Position numbers and translations under genes: made by a program
Notes under the pieces: generated by a model
Database searches by the model: none
The model's input: the letters and a program-made list of their open reading frames with translations, nothing else
Told to the model about the DNA's origin: nothing
Virus record (IMG/VR): IMGVR_UViG_3300017971_000862
Coordinates: 1-20,531 of that record
Origin: a virus
Direction: 5' to 3' (one strand)
DNA length: 20,531 nt
In this document: piece after piece, positions 12,799-20,366 of the stretch
How the letters are laid out: each line of letters opens with the position of its first letter
How positions within the stretch are numbered: position 1 is the first letter of the stretch

Positions 12799-13169
12799 TT
12801 GCCCTCTAACAAATTAACGATCGCTTTTGCATTGGAAAACACCGCTGGCCTGAGAAACGGATGCGCTGGAGCCGTTGCAGATCCAAGCTCAATATAAAAG
12901 CCATGATGATCGCCGCTCCGAGACTTTCCCACACCCACCAATGTGGTGACTTCATTTTTTCCAACTTCCACCCGATTCATCAGCAGCCGAGCCACCACCT
13001 GCTCACGATAGGCTCGCCCCCACTCAGGATCAGAGATCGACAATAAGCGCTGCCGCGCATCGGCCTCCACAAACTCGCCCACAATCTCAGAATTCGAAAC
13101 TAAATCCTTCACGATTTGAGCCTTAAAATCGGCTGCGTTCCATATCAACACCGGTCGATTACTAACCAA
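12795..13169 (-). CDS. HK97 gp10-like tail completion protein, about 124 aa
   Basis: C-terminal ...GFYIELGSATAPAHPFLRPAVF is the signature of the gp10-like family, which works at the head-tail joint. The start is uncertain: no ATG is available in the right place. TTG at 13169 has GGGAG eight bases upstream and gives an eight-base overlap with the second tail tube gene, so I chose it; TTG at 13193 is a possible longer start. The residues LIWNAADFKAQIVKDL early in the protein match the usual beginning of the family. Confidence 0.8.
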   Translation of the reverse strand: MVSNRPVLIWNAADFKAQIVKDLVSNSEIVGEFVEADARQRLLSISDPEWGRAYREQVVARLLMNRVEVGKNEVTTLVGVGKSRSGDHHGFYIELGSATAPAHPFLRPAVFSNAKAIVNLLEGK

Positions 13170-13599
13170 TGAACACACTCCCAATGACCCCAACGCCGAT
13201 CACCCATAAATTCAGAATTTCTCCATCAACAGTGAAACTCGAAGAAATCACCGATTCAGCCTGATCCGGAAAAGATGCGCTCATAGAGTCAATCTTAGCA
13301 TTAGCCCTTTGAACAATCACCCCATCTTCCTGACGTGCCAGAATAACCATCTCACCATCACGATTCGCATTTTTCAATTTCAGAAAATCCGATCGATTAG
13401 CAACATAAAGAAAATCAAGGGTAACCGTTGAACTGTAACGCCCCGGTTCAACTCGCATCGACCGTGAACTTTTACAAGAGTTGTCGATCGTATCCGAGGC
13501 CTCCTCGAAGGTAGCATCCCGCTGACAACCAACCACCTGATAATCGGGAACCAAAACAGTCCCCAGGTCCAACATTACGAGAAGTAATGAACCATTCAT
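13162..13599 (-). CDS. Tail tube protein, paralogue 2, 145 aa
   Basis: Second copy of the tail tube gene, separated from the first by the gp10-like and terminator genes. It shares GCQRDAT, EASDTIDNSCK, RVEPGRYSSTV and FPDQAES with paralogue 1. It departs only at the end, where the shared DG motif is followed by a hydrophobic tail (ILNLWVIGVGVIGSVFIG) instead of the short FWVEVGS of copy 1. The ATG has AGGTG seven bases upstream. It may form a minor ring at the tail ends or a decoration of the tube, or it may be a decaying duplicate; nothing broken is visible. Confidence 0.85.
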   Translation of the reverse strand: MNGSLLLVMLDLGTVLVPDYQVVGCQRDATFEEASDTIDNSCKSSRSMRVEPGRYSSTVTLDFLYVANRSDFLKLKNANRDGEMVILARQEDGVIVQRANAKIDSMSASFPDQAESVISSSFTVDGEILNLWVIGVGVIGSVFIG

Positions 13600-13607
13600 A
13601 AATTCAC

Positions 13608-14240
13608 CTATAAAGACAAAATCACCCGCACCAAGATGATGCCATTTTGAGAGTGCGAATAAATCACAGAGCCAGCAATCGCTGGAAACCCGGTCGGAGG
13701 GGAAGCATTGATCAACACGCCAGCCTCAACATCCGAAACATAAAGATCATCGCCAGCCGAAAAACCCGAAGTATCCACATCGCGCACCAAGCCAAAGCTC
13801 GTAATATAACCATCGGCATTATCCGCAATATCAGCAGTCGCCAAACCTAACAATCTTGATGATGCCAGAACATCAGCCTGAGCCAAGTCCACAGTCGGTC
13901 GATTGCCAAGCCCCCCGGTAATATAAACCGGCTGCCCATTCAAGATGGGAGCGCCCGAATTATTCCGGGCTTTCACATATTGCTCCTGGCCCACTTGTAA
14001 GACCACATCAGCCACATCGGTCACAAAAGCCATGGTCCCAGAATCTTCGTCCCAATAAAGTTTTCCCGTAACCAACGCCCCCACCGATGGAGAAACCTTA
14101 AAAGTCACATACTCCAAATTCTGGCCCAATTCAGAAATGGCTACCTTTTTATTTTCGCCAGCTTGGACCACCTCGATCAACTCAGATTGATCCAACGGAG
14201 TGGTCGCTGAATCCAATTCGGTAATCGCTTGATTTGTCAT
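13608..14240 (-). CDS. Fibre-like or decoration virion protein, 210 aa
   Basis: A beta-rich protein with the pattern ALVTGKLYWDEDSGTMAFV, then VLQVGQEQYVKARNNSGAPILNGQPVYITGG, GLATADIADNADGYITSFGLVRDVDTSGFSAGDDLYVSD. I recall this pattern from several phage virion proteins in head or tail fibre positions, without a clear role. The N-terminus (ITELDSATTPLDQSELIEVVQAGENKKVAISEL) is typical of phage fibre attachment regions. GGAG lies five bases before the ATG. It lies among head-tail joining genes, which suggests a head or neck fibre instead of a tail-tip fibre. Confidence 0.8.
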   Translation of the reverse strand: MTNQAITELDSATTPLDQSELIEVVQAGENKKVAISELGQNLEYVTFKVSPSVGALVTGKLYWDEDSGTMAFVTDVADVVLQVGQEQYVKARNNSGAPILNGQPVYITGGLGNRPTVDLAQADVLASSRLLGLATADIADNADGYITSFGLVRDVDTSGFSAGDDLYVSDVEAGVLINASPPTGFPAIAGSVIYSHSQNGIILVRVILSL

Positions 14241-14242
14241 AA

Positions 14243-14692
14243 TTACTCCAATAAACGAAAACCGCCATCTTCGAGCAGCCGCACGCCACCCGATTCAAGC
14301 AATCTATACTCGGTCAAGAATTGAGTAACAGAAGGCTGATACTCAATGCAATCGATCTCGAAATGATGATCCGCGGTCGAAGGTTCCCGATTGCCCTCAA
14401 TCTTTACGATGATATCAGATGAGCGCAAATCTTCGCCAGAGATCACAATTAACCCTGGGGAGATATAATCACCGCGCCCCAAATTTGCAGAGGTCTCAGA
14501 ATAAAATACATGCGTAATCACCCGCTGCTCTTGCGCGGCAACTTCGCGCTCCCGAGAGGTCGCCGGTCTCAACCTACCCAAAATCGAGGGAATTTCAATA
14601 AACCCAACTTCCCAACCGCCATGACCATCCGGATCCCTGGTCATCCGAACCGCATTAAAATCGAGATTCAAAAGCGAATTAAAAACCATCAT
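14243..14692 (-). CDS. Head closure protein (SPP1 gp16-like) with C-terminal repeat, 149 aa
   Basis: The middle has SILGRLRPATSREREVAAQEQRVITHVFY and a later RGDYI, the pattern of head closure or stopper proteins that bind between connector and tail. The C-terminus is three copies of an eight-residue unit (RLLESGGV, RLLEDGGF, RLLE), not part of the normal fold. The start overlaps the upstream connector gene by four bases (ATGA), and AAGG lies six bases upstream. Function rests on pattern and gene order. Confidence 0.8.
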   Translation of the reverse strand: MMVFNSLLNLDFNAVRMTRDPDGHGGWEVGFIEIPSILGRLRPATSREREVAAQEQRVITHVFYSETSANLGRGDYISPGLIVISGEDLRSSDIIVKIEGNREPSTADHHFEIDCIEYQPSVTQFLTEYRLLESGGVRLLEDGGFRLLE

Positions 14693-15294
14693 GAAGCCTT
14701 ATATTTATCTAGTAAATCTTTCTCGGACAAGAGCAGCACACGCGCCGCACTCACGCCCATGACACCATCTGAAGCAGAACCCGCACCCTCAAAACTCACC
14801 GCAAAATCGCCCAAACTTTTTGACGCGACCCCAGGAATACCATCATTCTCTTTTGATCTCAAACCAGCCTGAAAAATTCGACTGGCCATCCGCGCACAAA
14901 TCCCGTTGACGGTATCCGGAATGGGATCATATCCATGGGTATAAACAATGGCAATATTTTGGATGCCACAAGACCAAACCTGACCGATTCGATGCAAAAC
15001 ACCTAAATCGGTATCCAGCTTATAATCTTCATCTGCAACCAATAACACATCATCTTCATAAATTGAAGACACGCTAATTACGGGAATTTCAGGTAGATTA
15101 ATCGTGGTGGAATTTATCGGACCATTGACCACAATCGCATCATCCACAACCCGCTCAATATATTGTTCTACATAAACGCGAATGGCATCGGTTGAGACTT
15201 CGAGCGCATAACCGACCGCGGCGATTTCATCCGCCTCAGTGATTGAGTAAAGCAGAACATTCTCGACATCTTCCTGAACCGCAAAATCGGCCAT
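14689..15294 (-). CDS. Head-tail connector (adaptor) protein, 201 aa
   Basis: Helical N-terminus (QEDVENVLLYSITEADEIAAVGYALEVSTDAIRVYVEQYIERVVDD), then strands INSTTINLPEIPVISVSSIYEDDVLL and CGIQNIAIVYTHGYDPIPDTVNGICARMASRIFQ, the layout of gp6/gp15-like adaptor proteins that form a ring under the portal. It lies directly upstream of the head closure gene, as in related phages. The start is one base after the previous stop region; the ribosome binding site is weak, so translational coupling is likely. Confidence 0.82.
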   Translation of the reverse strand: MADFAVQEDVENVLLYSITEADEIAAVGYALEVSTDAIRVYVEQYIERVVDDAIVVNGPINSTTINLPEIPVISVSSIYEDDVLLVADEDYKLDTDLGVLHRIGQVWSCGIQNIAIVYTHGYDPIPDTVNGICARMASRIFQAGLRSKENDGIPGVASKSLGDFAVSFEGAGSASDGVMGVSAARVLLLSEKDLLDKYKAS

Positions 15295-15295
15295 T

Positions 15296-15691
15296 TCAAT
15301 CGCTCATTTTTGTGTAAACTTCAATACGCCATGCTTCAATGCTGGCATTGACTCTTGCGCTCAAATAATCCAGCTCTCCAGCCGCGGCCAATTGATCAAA
15401 AGTAAATATTTGATGCGCGTTGAGTGCGCGCGCAGATGCCACACCCAACCCCGCAATCTCATCAAACGGGTCTGACTGCACTGGATAATCGACCGGAGCG
15501 CTCGCCTTGTTTGCGCTCGCAGGTTTCAAAATTTTGTTATCAGCCGGGATTTTTGGTTTTTGTTTCAGGTCCGCTTCATAGACTTTCACGCCTTGACCTT
15601 GGCCTGTTTCAACCGTTACCAGCTTACCCTTTGCTAAACGGGATGCCTGATTGTCAACCGGAAATTGATCTTTAGATTTAATCACAGCCAT
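15296..15691 (-). CDS. Small protein with a helix-hairpin-helix-like C-terminus, 131 aa
   Basis: The N-terminal half is basic and low-complexity, with lysine-rich parts (KQKPKIPADNKILKPASANK). The C-terminal half (about residues 77-122) reads DEIAGLGVASARALNAHQIFTFDQLAAA, the pattern of a helix-hairpin-helix motif (IxGLGxxxAxxLxxxGIxTxxxL), which usually binds DNA without sequence specificity. Small proteins with such a domain occur next to capsid genes in other phages. AGGAG lies seven bases before the ATG. A role in DNA packaging or head assembly is a guess. Confidence 0.8.
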   Translation of the reverse strand: MAVIKSKDQFPVDNQASRLAKGKLVTVETGQGQGVKVYEADLKQKPKIPADNKILKPASANKASAPVDYPVQSDPFDEIAGLGVASARALNAHQIFTFDQLAAAGELDYLSARVNASIEAWRIEVYTKMSD

Positions 15692-15694
15692 AAT

Positions 15695-16333
15695 TCATCT
15701 CCTGCGCGAGCCTTGCTCTTGATAATAAGCCAGCACGCGCGCTTCATCGCCAGGATTGCATTTTACAGACCGCCCTGGGGCAATCTCGACTCTTGACATT
15801 TTGCGCTTACCCATTTTGCCAATGCGGGGATGCTTTGCTCGCATTCGAGAAGCATCCATCGCGCGAACATCAGCCGACCATGAAATCGGCAATACACATA
15901 AGAGCGGTTTATTCAAATAATACGCTCGCAAAAACGATAACCGGTCATCACTCCCCCGCGCACGCTCGGTTTCCCAGGTATCCAAAAACTCAACACCGGC
16001 TAAATTCTGCCGAATAAAAAGCATCTCATGGAAAAACAACAACACCCGCAAATCGCGCACAATCCCCTGCGTCAACTCACGCTCGGCTTCCGTACCCACG
16101 TCTGCAGCGATCACGCCATATTTCCACAATGGCACCGCGGCATCCCACCGATCCAGAAAACTCCACGCGGCAGGTAGTAAATCCCAGGGAACCCTGACGC
16201 CGCTTTTCACAATCAAAGTCTTGCTAAAAGGAATCTCATAATCATCTCCGGCTTGATACCCGAGCCTTTGAGATTTTGCCTTCCCTGCGACAGCAGCATC
16301 AGAATCGCCGATCAAGAGAATGCCCTGCTTCAT
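15695..16333 (-). CDS. Unrecognised protein coupled to the sugar-modification genes, 212 aa
   Basis: Not recognised. It is well supported as coding: GGAGG lies seven bases before the ATG, and it overlaps the methyltransferase upstream by four bases. The protein has a start IL(L)IGDSDAAVAGKA, a central WDLLPAAWSFLDRWDAAVPLWKYG, helical RDLRVLLFFHEMLFIRQNLAGVEFLDTW and a basic C-terminal tail (KMGKRKMSRVEIAPGRSVKC). It may be an accessory or a divergent transferase of the cassette. No metal, nucleotide-binding or membrane motif is obvious. Confidence 0.78.
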   Translation of the reverse strand: MKQGILLIGDSDAAVAGKAKSQRLGYQAGDDYEIPFSKTLIVKSGVRVPWDLLPAAWSFLDRWDAAVPLWKYGVIAADVGTEAERELTQGIVRDLRVLLFFHEMLFIRQNLAGVEFLDTWETERARGSDDRLSFLRAYYLNKPLLCVLPISWSADVRAMDASRMRAKHPRIGKMGKRKMSRVEIAPGRSVKCNPGDEARVLAYYQEQGSRRR

Positions 16334-16785
16334 TTACGGACCTCCAGAGTGCAATGGATTGAGGATTTAGCATCGTTCAAACTTGGCCCCTTGACAACTT
16401 TCCACTTGCGGTCCGTATAAAAATTGTATTGCTTGCCATAGGGCAACTCAGGATCAAAAACGGTTGGGGTTTCCAGCGCCGCAAACCAACGATGAGTGGG
16501 GTCCATATACGAATTATTATGCTTCCAATAGGGCAACTTCAAAACCAAACGACCGCCCGGTTTCACAATTCGCCAGATCTCATTCACAGAGGCAATCAAA
16601 TCGATATCCAGATGCTCGAGGACCGCCCGAGCATTGACCAAATCAAACCGCTCATCTTCCCATGGCCATGGCAAAACACTGAGATCCCAAACCACATCGA
16701 TCTCAGGCCGATGCTTAATACGATCATGATTCACCGCCCCAGGGATCAAACGATTACCACATCCGAGATTTATGATTTTTTTCAT
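16330..16785 (-). CDS. SAM-dependent methyltransferase, class I, 151 aa
   Basis: Short methyltransferase with the glycine-rich SAM site INLGCGNRL at 5-13, an acidic residue region, FDLVNARAVLEHLD at 48-60 and the post-motif KPGGRLVLKLPYW at 75-87. This is the Methyltransf_11 pattern, used for small molecules or sugars. Size is at the short end for the family and only the core fold is present. It lies between the GT8-like glycosyltransferase and an unknown protein, so it may methylate a sugar put on a virion or host surface component. The ribosome binding site is weak. Confidence 0.88.
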   Translation of the reverse strand: MKKIINLGCGNRLIPGAVNHDRIKHRPEIDVVWDLSVLPWPWEDERFDLVNARAVLEHLDIDLIASVNEIWRIVKPGGRLVLKLPYWKHNNSYMDPTHRWFAALETPTVFDPELPYGKQYNFYTDRKWKVVKGPSLNDAKSSIHCTLEVRK

Positions 16786-16828
16786 TTTTTATCCAATACA
16801 GCTCGCATAGACAAATATGACTATATGA

Positions 16829-17575
16829 TCACCGCGCTCTGCGGTTCCGGCTTTCAAAGACATCGACCGCGGCCCAAGCCGCCTTAGAATCAATGCGCCC
16901 TGGGATCATCCCCCGCCAACGCCTTGCCTTACCAGGATAATGCATGATCGCAGCCGGATCGATACCAGCCGAATATTTCTCAAAACAATTCCACTCATTG
17001 CCCAACAAATAGATACGCAATGGATCTTGATACATTGCACGTATCAAAGCGCCCTGGTCCCGTTGCGCATGCCGCTCCCACTCAATTAGCCAGCGATCGA
17101 AAAAATCCTGCACGCGCGCACTCCGACCGAAAGCCCAAACGCCACCGTTAAATTGTAACGTATGCAGTGTACAAAGCTCGGCCTCGATGGATTGCAACTC
17201 GATTAAATTATTACGCCGCCGAAACGAGTGCATTGTATCCATTAGATGCGGATCCTTACAAATCACGAACTCCCATCCATCTTCAATCAGCTCAAAATAG
17301 AACCGCAAATCCGATGAAATCACTTCGGTGTCAGCATCCAGATATAAAACCGCTTCCCAATCTGGGGGAGTCAGAGCATAAGCCGATAATTTAGCCCGCC
17401 GCGCCCCCACATCCGAATCCGGCTGCTCGATAAAATGATCTTCCGAACTGAGCGGTTCAGAACCACAAAATGCGATCGGGATCTCAGGCACAAATTCCCT
17501 GAGAGTTGCCAGTAAATCAAGCGCGCATTTTCTGGCCGGATCGCCGAACGCTACACAATAAATGCCACGTTTCAT
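16829..17575 (-). CDS. Glycosyltransferase, GT8-like (GT-A fold), 248 aa
   Basis: Pattern VLYLDADTEVIS with DxD metal site at D80-D82, NGGVWAFG at 143-150, RDQGALI at 172-178, NCFEKYS and MHYPGKARRW at 211-220 match GT8-type retaining enzymes. The start at 17575 begins MKRGIYCVAFG, overlaps the GT4-like gene by four bases (ATGA), and replaces a longer frame that runs into that gene. It transfers a sugar from a nucleotide donor to an unidentified acceptor. Donor and acceptor cannot be read from the sequence. The gap 16786-16828 before the methyltransferase is the widest in the cassette and shows no promoter. Confidence 0.85.
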   Translation of the reverse strand: MKRGIYCVAFGDPARKCALDLLATLREFVPEIPIAFCGSEPLSSEDHFIEQPDSDVGARRAKLSAYALTPPDWEAVLYLDADTEVISSDLRFYFELIEDGWEFVICKDPHLMDTMHSFRRRNNLIELQSIEAELCTLHTLQFNGGVWAFGRSARVQDFFDRWLIEWERHAQRDQGALIRAMYQDPLRIYLLGNEWNCFEKYSAGIDPAAIMHYPGKARRWRGMIPGRIDSKAAWAAVDVFESRNRRAR

Positions 17576-18447
17576 GAAACCAGCTCCTCGAAGGCAGACC
17601 GATGCTGATCGCACCAAGTAAAAATCGAATAAGGGATCGTCACATCGCGCAAAACCTGCCGATCAACGCTCGAACGCAACTCGAGCGCAGCCTTCAATGC
17701 CGCTTTGAGAGATTTATAATTCCCTTTCTTATAACGATGGATACCAACCACATCGGGCAATTCATCCAATAAACCGACCCCACGCGGGATGACTACCGAA
17801 ACACCACACGCCAACGCCTCGAGCGGAGGCATAGGAACCCCCTCGACAGTCGCAGTAATAACCAGAACATCCAAGGATTGATAAAACGCAGGCATCTCAG
17901 CCCACGGATATCGCACCGTTTTAACTGGCCATCCTCGCCCTGAAGCCTTCCAGGTAACCGCGCTCCCCAGTTTAGCCTTAACTAACTTCTGCGCCAAATT
18001 CTCACCCTTGCGCTGATTTGAATAAGTATAGCCAGAAAAACCAATTACCAAGCGCTGATTTTTATCTCTCGCCGGAATTACAAACCGATGCCGCTCAACT
18101 GGAGGATTAACCTGGACCGTATCGCCAAATTGCATCAATTCGCGGGCATACATTCCCGCGGTCGCAATTCGAAGATCTGCCTTGGCAGCCACGGCATCAA
18201 ATAGTTCTGATTTAGCATTCCCTGGGGGATCGATCTCTCGATGGGTGAAATAGGCAGCCAATGCACCTGGAACCGGATTCTTGCTCATTTGTATCTCGAA
18301 ATAACCTGACAAATAATAGACCTGCGCCCCTGGAACTGGACGCGGGGAGACTTGCCACCCGAGAAAATCGGAGAGATATCGAGAGAACCGCGGGATCACG
18401 CGGTCCTCCCGATAATTTCTGCAAACGACATTGACATCCAAAAGCAT
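17572..18447 (-). CDS. Glycosyltransferase, GT4-like (GT-B fold), 291 aa
   Basis: The C-terminal half has the GT4 signature: a Rossmann start LVIGFSGYTYSNQRKGENL, then YPWAEMPAFYQSLDVLVITATVEGVPMPPLEALACGVSVVIPRGVG with the EX7E pair E202 and E210 that binds donor nucleotide sugar. Length is below the usual 350 or more because the N-terminal half is short. Start overlaps the capsid stop by one base (TAATG) with no strong ribosome binding site, so it relies on coupling with the very highly expressed capsid gene. Target unknown; a virion protein is a plausible acceptor. Confidence 0.88.
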   Translation of the reverse strand: MLLDVNVVCRNYREDRVIPRFSRYLSDFLGWQVSPRPVPGAQVYYLSGYFEIQMSKNPVPGALAAYFTHREIDPPGNAKSELFDAVAAKADLRIATAGMYARELMQFGDTVQVNPPVERHRFVIPARDKNQRLVIGFSGYTYSNQRKGENLAQKLVKAKLGSAVTWKASGRGWPVKTVRYPWAEMPAFYQSLDVLVITATVEGVPMPPLEALACGVSVVIPRGVGLLDELPDVVGIHRYKKGNYKSLKAALKAALELRSSVDRQVLRDVTIPYSIFTWCDQHRSAFEELVS

Positions 18448-19748
18448 TAGGACCCAGAAGTCAAATCGATCTCGACAAACGCACTCGGACGAATCACACC
18501 CATCGCGGCGCGCATTTCTGCCAAAACAGCAACCATATTTCTGATGAAGAAATCAGCATGCGAATCCGTGGTCGCAATTGAGGCATCTTCACGGTCCCAA
18601 ACTACCATCTTTCGCCAATTAGCCAACCACCCGGTCCCTTGGGTTTGGAAGAAACTCTGCGCAACGGGAACTCCCCACAGAGTGCGCGGCCCTTGAGCCA
18701 CCGGACCGCCCCAATAGTAACGGCCATTCGAATCTTGCAGTAAATCGAATGTTTCCCAATCTTGGGGATTAAGCAAATAAGCGGTGGGGATTTGGCGTCC
18801 ATTAATCAACAGATTTGTGATGGCCTTACGAGCGGTAACCGCAATATCGGTCACATACGCCTGGGTCAAAACCCCGGCTGTGTTTGCCAAACCCGTGAAG
18901 TTTTCACCCACACCGGACCCGTTGAGCAATTGATTCTCAAATTCCTCAGCAAGATCCGCAAACAGCTCATCATTGATCAAACCAGACAACTGGCCCGCAT
19001 CCGAGAGCGCGCGCTTGGTAGCCGGGATCCACACCGCGAGGGTCTTAACCAATTCTTGCACACGCGAAAAGGTCATAGCACCCTCTGGTTTCTCGCCGGA
19101 AACTTCACCGGTTGCGCCGTTATATTCAGTCACATTAGATTCGGCCACGGGAGCCGCCTGGGTGACTTGGGTAACCTGACGCACGAACTCGACCGTGTCT
19201 GAAGTGGTACGCCGGATCGAAATCAAGCTCCGCAATGAAAGCGGATAACGACCCAAAGGTTCATAGATGCCGGTATCTTCAGGGACCACAAACGCCCCCG
19301 CGCTCGTTGCAGAAGACCCGGTCAGAACGGTCTTCATGAACAAATCGTTCATCTTCACCGCGGGAGAAGAGATGCCCTTGAAACTATCAGGGATTCGCCC
19401 CTCGGGAGCGATGGATTTCATATAATCGATCCATTGCTGAGAATTTACGAATTTATCACCGATGCTTTTACTAGACTTACGCACTTGGCGATCCATACGG
19501 TTAAGATCTGAGGCCTTGAACAGCCCATCCAAATCACCAATGGATTTGTGCAGCTTTTCCTGTTTGCGCTCTTTTTCGATTTCAATCTCGATTTCGCGCA
19601 CTTCATCCAGAGTTGCTTCAATCTGAACGGTTTCTTCTTCGGTAAATTCGCGGTCGTCTTCTAGCACCGCGGCATGAATTGTTTTGACTTCGCCCCACTT
19701 CTCACGCATAGATTCAACCAGAACTTGAGACTTCGACTTTTTAGCCAT
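18447..19748 (-). CDS. Major capsid protein, HK97 fold, 433 aa
   Basis: N-terminal about 100 residues form a charged coiled coil (EFTEEETVQIEATLDEVREIEIEIEKERKQ), the scaffold-like delta domain that the protease removes. The mature part begins near KSSKSIGDKFVNSQQWIDYM and includes SAGAFVVPEDTGIYEPLGRYPLSLRSLISIRRTTSDTVEFVRQ, TFSRVQELVKTLAVWIPATKRALSD and the C-terminal NMVAVLAEMRAAMGVIRPSAFVEID, all typical of HK97-type capsid proteins. GGAG lies six bases before the start. The gene overlaps the protease by eight bases. Confidence 0.95.
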   Translation of the reverse strand: MAKKSKSQVLVESMREKWGEVKTIHAAVLEDDREFTEEETVQIEATLDEVREIEIEIEKERKQEKLHKSIGDLDGLFKASDLNRMDRQVRKSSKSIGDKFVNSQQWIDYMKSIAPEGRIPDSFKGISSPAVKMNDLFMKTVLTGSSATSAGAFVVPEDTGIYEPLGRYPLSLRSLISIRRTTSDTVEFVRQVTQVTQAAPVAESNVTEYNGATGEVSGEKPEGAMTFSRVQELVKTLAVWIPATKRALSDAGQLSGLINDELFADLAEEFENQLLNGSGVGENFTGLANTAGVLTQAYVTDIAVTARKAITNLLINGRQIPTAYLLNPQDWETFDLLQDSNGRYYWGGPVAQGPRTLWGVPVAQSFFQTQGTGWLANWRKMVVWDREDASIATTDSHADFFIRNMVAVLAEMRAAMGVIRPSAFVEIDLTSGS

Positions 19749-20346
19749 TTTCTACTCCAATATTGATCACTGATATTTCAGCCAAATTAATTCTGGTCGC
19801 CAAATCGCCGCTCGGCTTATCGCCATCGATCTCACCTTCAGGATTTGCGCCAGCTTCATCAGAGCCATCAGCAGACGGCTCGTCATCTTTGCCTTTGATT
19901 GATTGCGTTCCGGTATCGATCCCCGCCCCCCGCGTAACTGGAGAAACACCAACCGTGTCCAGCAATTGCAAAAATTGCACATTTTCGCCTTCAAACTCAC
20001 CCATCTTAGATTCTTCGATAACGAAGGTATAAGACCACTCGGCCAAAGGACCCAAGTTTTTAACAGTACGATAATTTTCACGCCCCGCAACGGTATCCAA
20101 AAAGAACTTACCAGCGATCCAAGCCTGCTGGCCATCGGAATGAATCCGCCCCTTTCCGGCAGGCAGATCCCAAGAATGATTCCACGGTTCAACAATCGCT
20201 TCTTGCCCTTCACGAAAAGCCCCAGGAAGGGTCACATCGCCATCGTGATCTTTGACATTCAAAGTGGCAAATACAGCTTTAAATTGACCCAAATCATTTG
20301 GGTCTTCTTTGAATTCCATCGCGGCCTTATACTTTTTCCTGAGCAT
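19741..20346 (-). CDS. Prohead protease (HK97-like, S78 type), 201 aa
   Basis: The pattern DHDGDVTLPGAF (34-44), catalytic histidine in WNHSW (H57) and catalytic serine in EWSYTF (S105) is that of the HK97-type prohead serine protease. It cuts the delta domains from capsid proteins in the immature head. A glutamate- and aspartate-rich C-terminus follows the domain. I chose the ATG at 20346 because GGAG lies six bases upstream; the ATG at 20358, four codons earlier, has no such site. Confidence 0.93.
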   Translation of the reverse strand: MLRKKYKAAMEFKEDPNDLGQFKAVFATLNVKDHDGDVTLPGAFREGQEAIVEPWNHSWDLPAGKGRIHSDGQQAWIAGKFFLDTVAGRENYRTVKNLGPLAEWSYTFVIEESKMGEFEGENVQFLQLLDTVGVSPVTRGAGIDTGTQSIKGKDDEPSADGSDEAGANPEGEIDGDKPSGDLATRINLAEISVINIGVENG

Positions 20347-20366
20347 ATCAATCTCCATTTGTAAAA

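Noticed and set aside
16429-16887. A 152-codon plus-strand open frame opposite the methyltransferase and GT8-like genes
   Set aside because: The opposite strand carries clear enzyme motifs; the frame has no ribosome binding site and lies isolated within a minus-strand operon.
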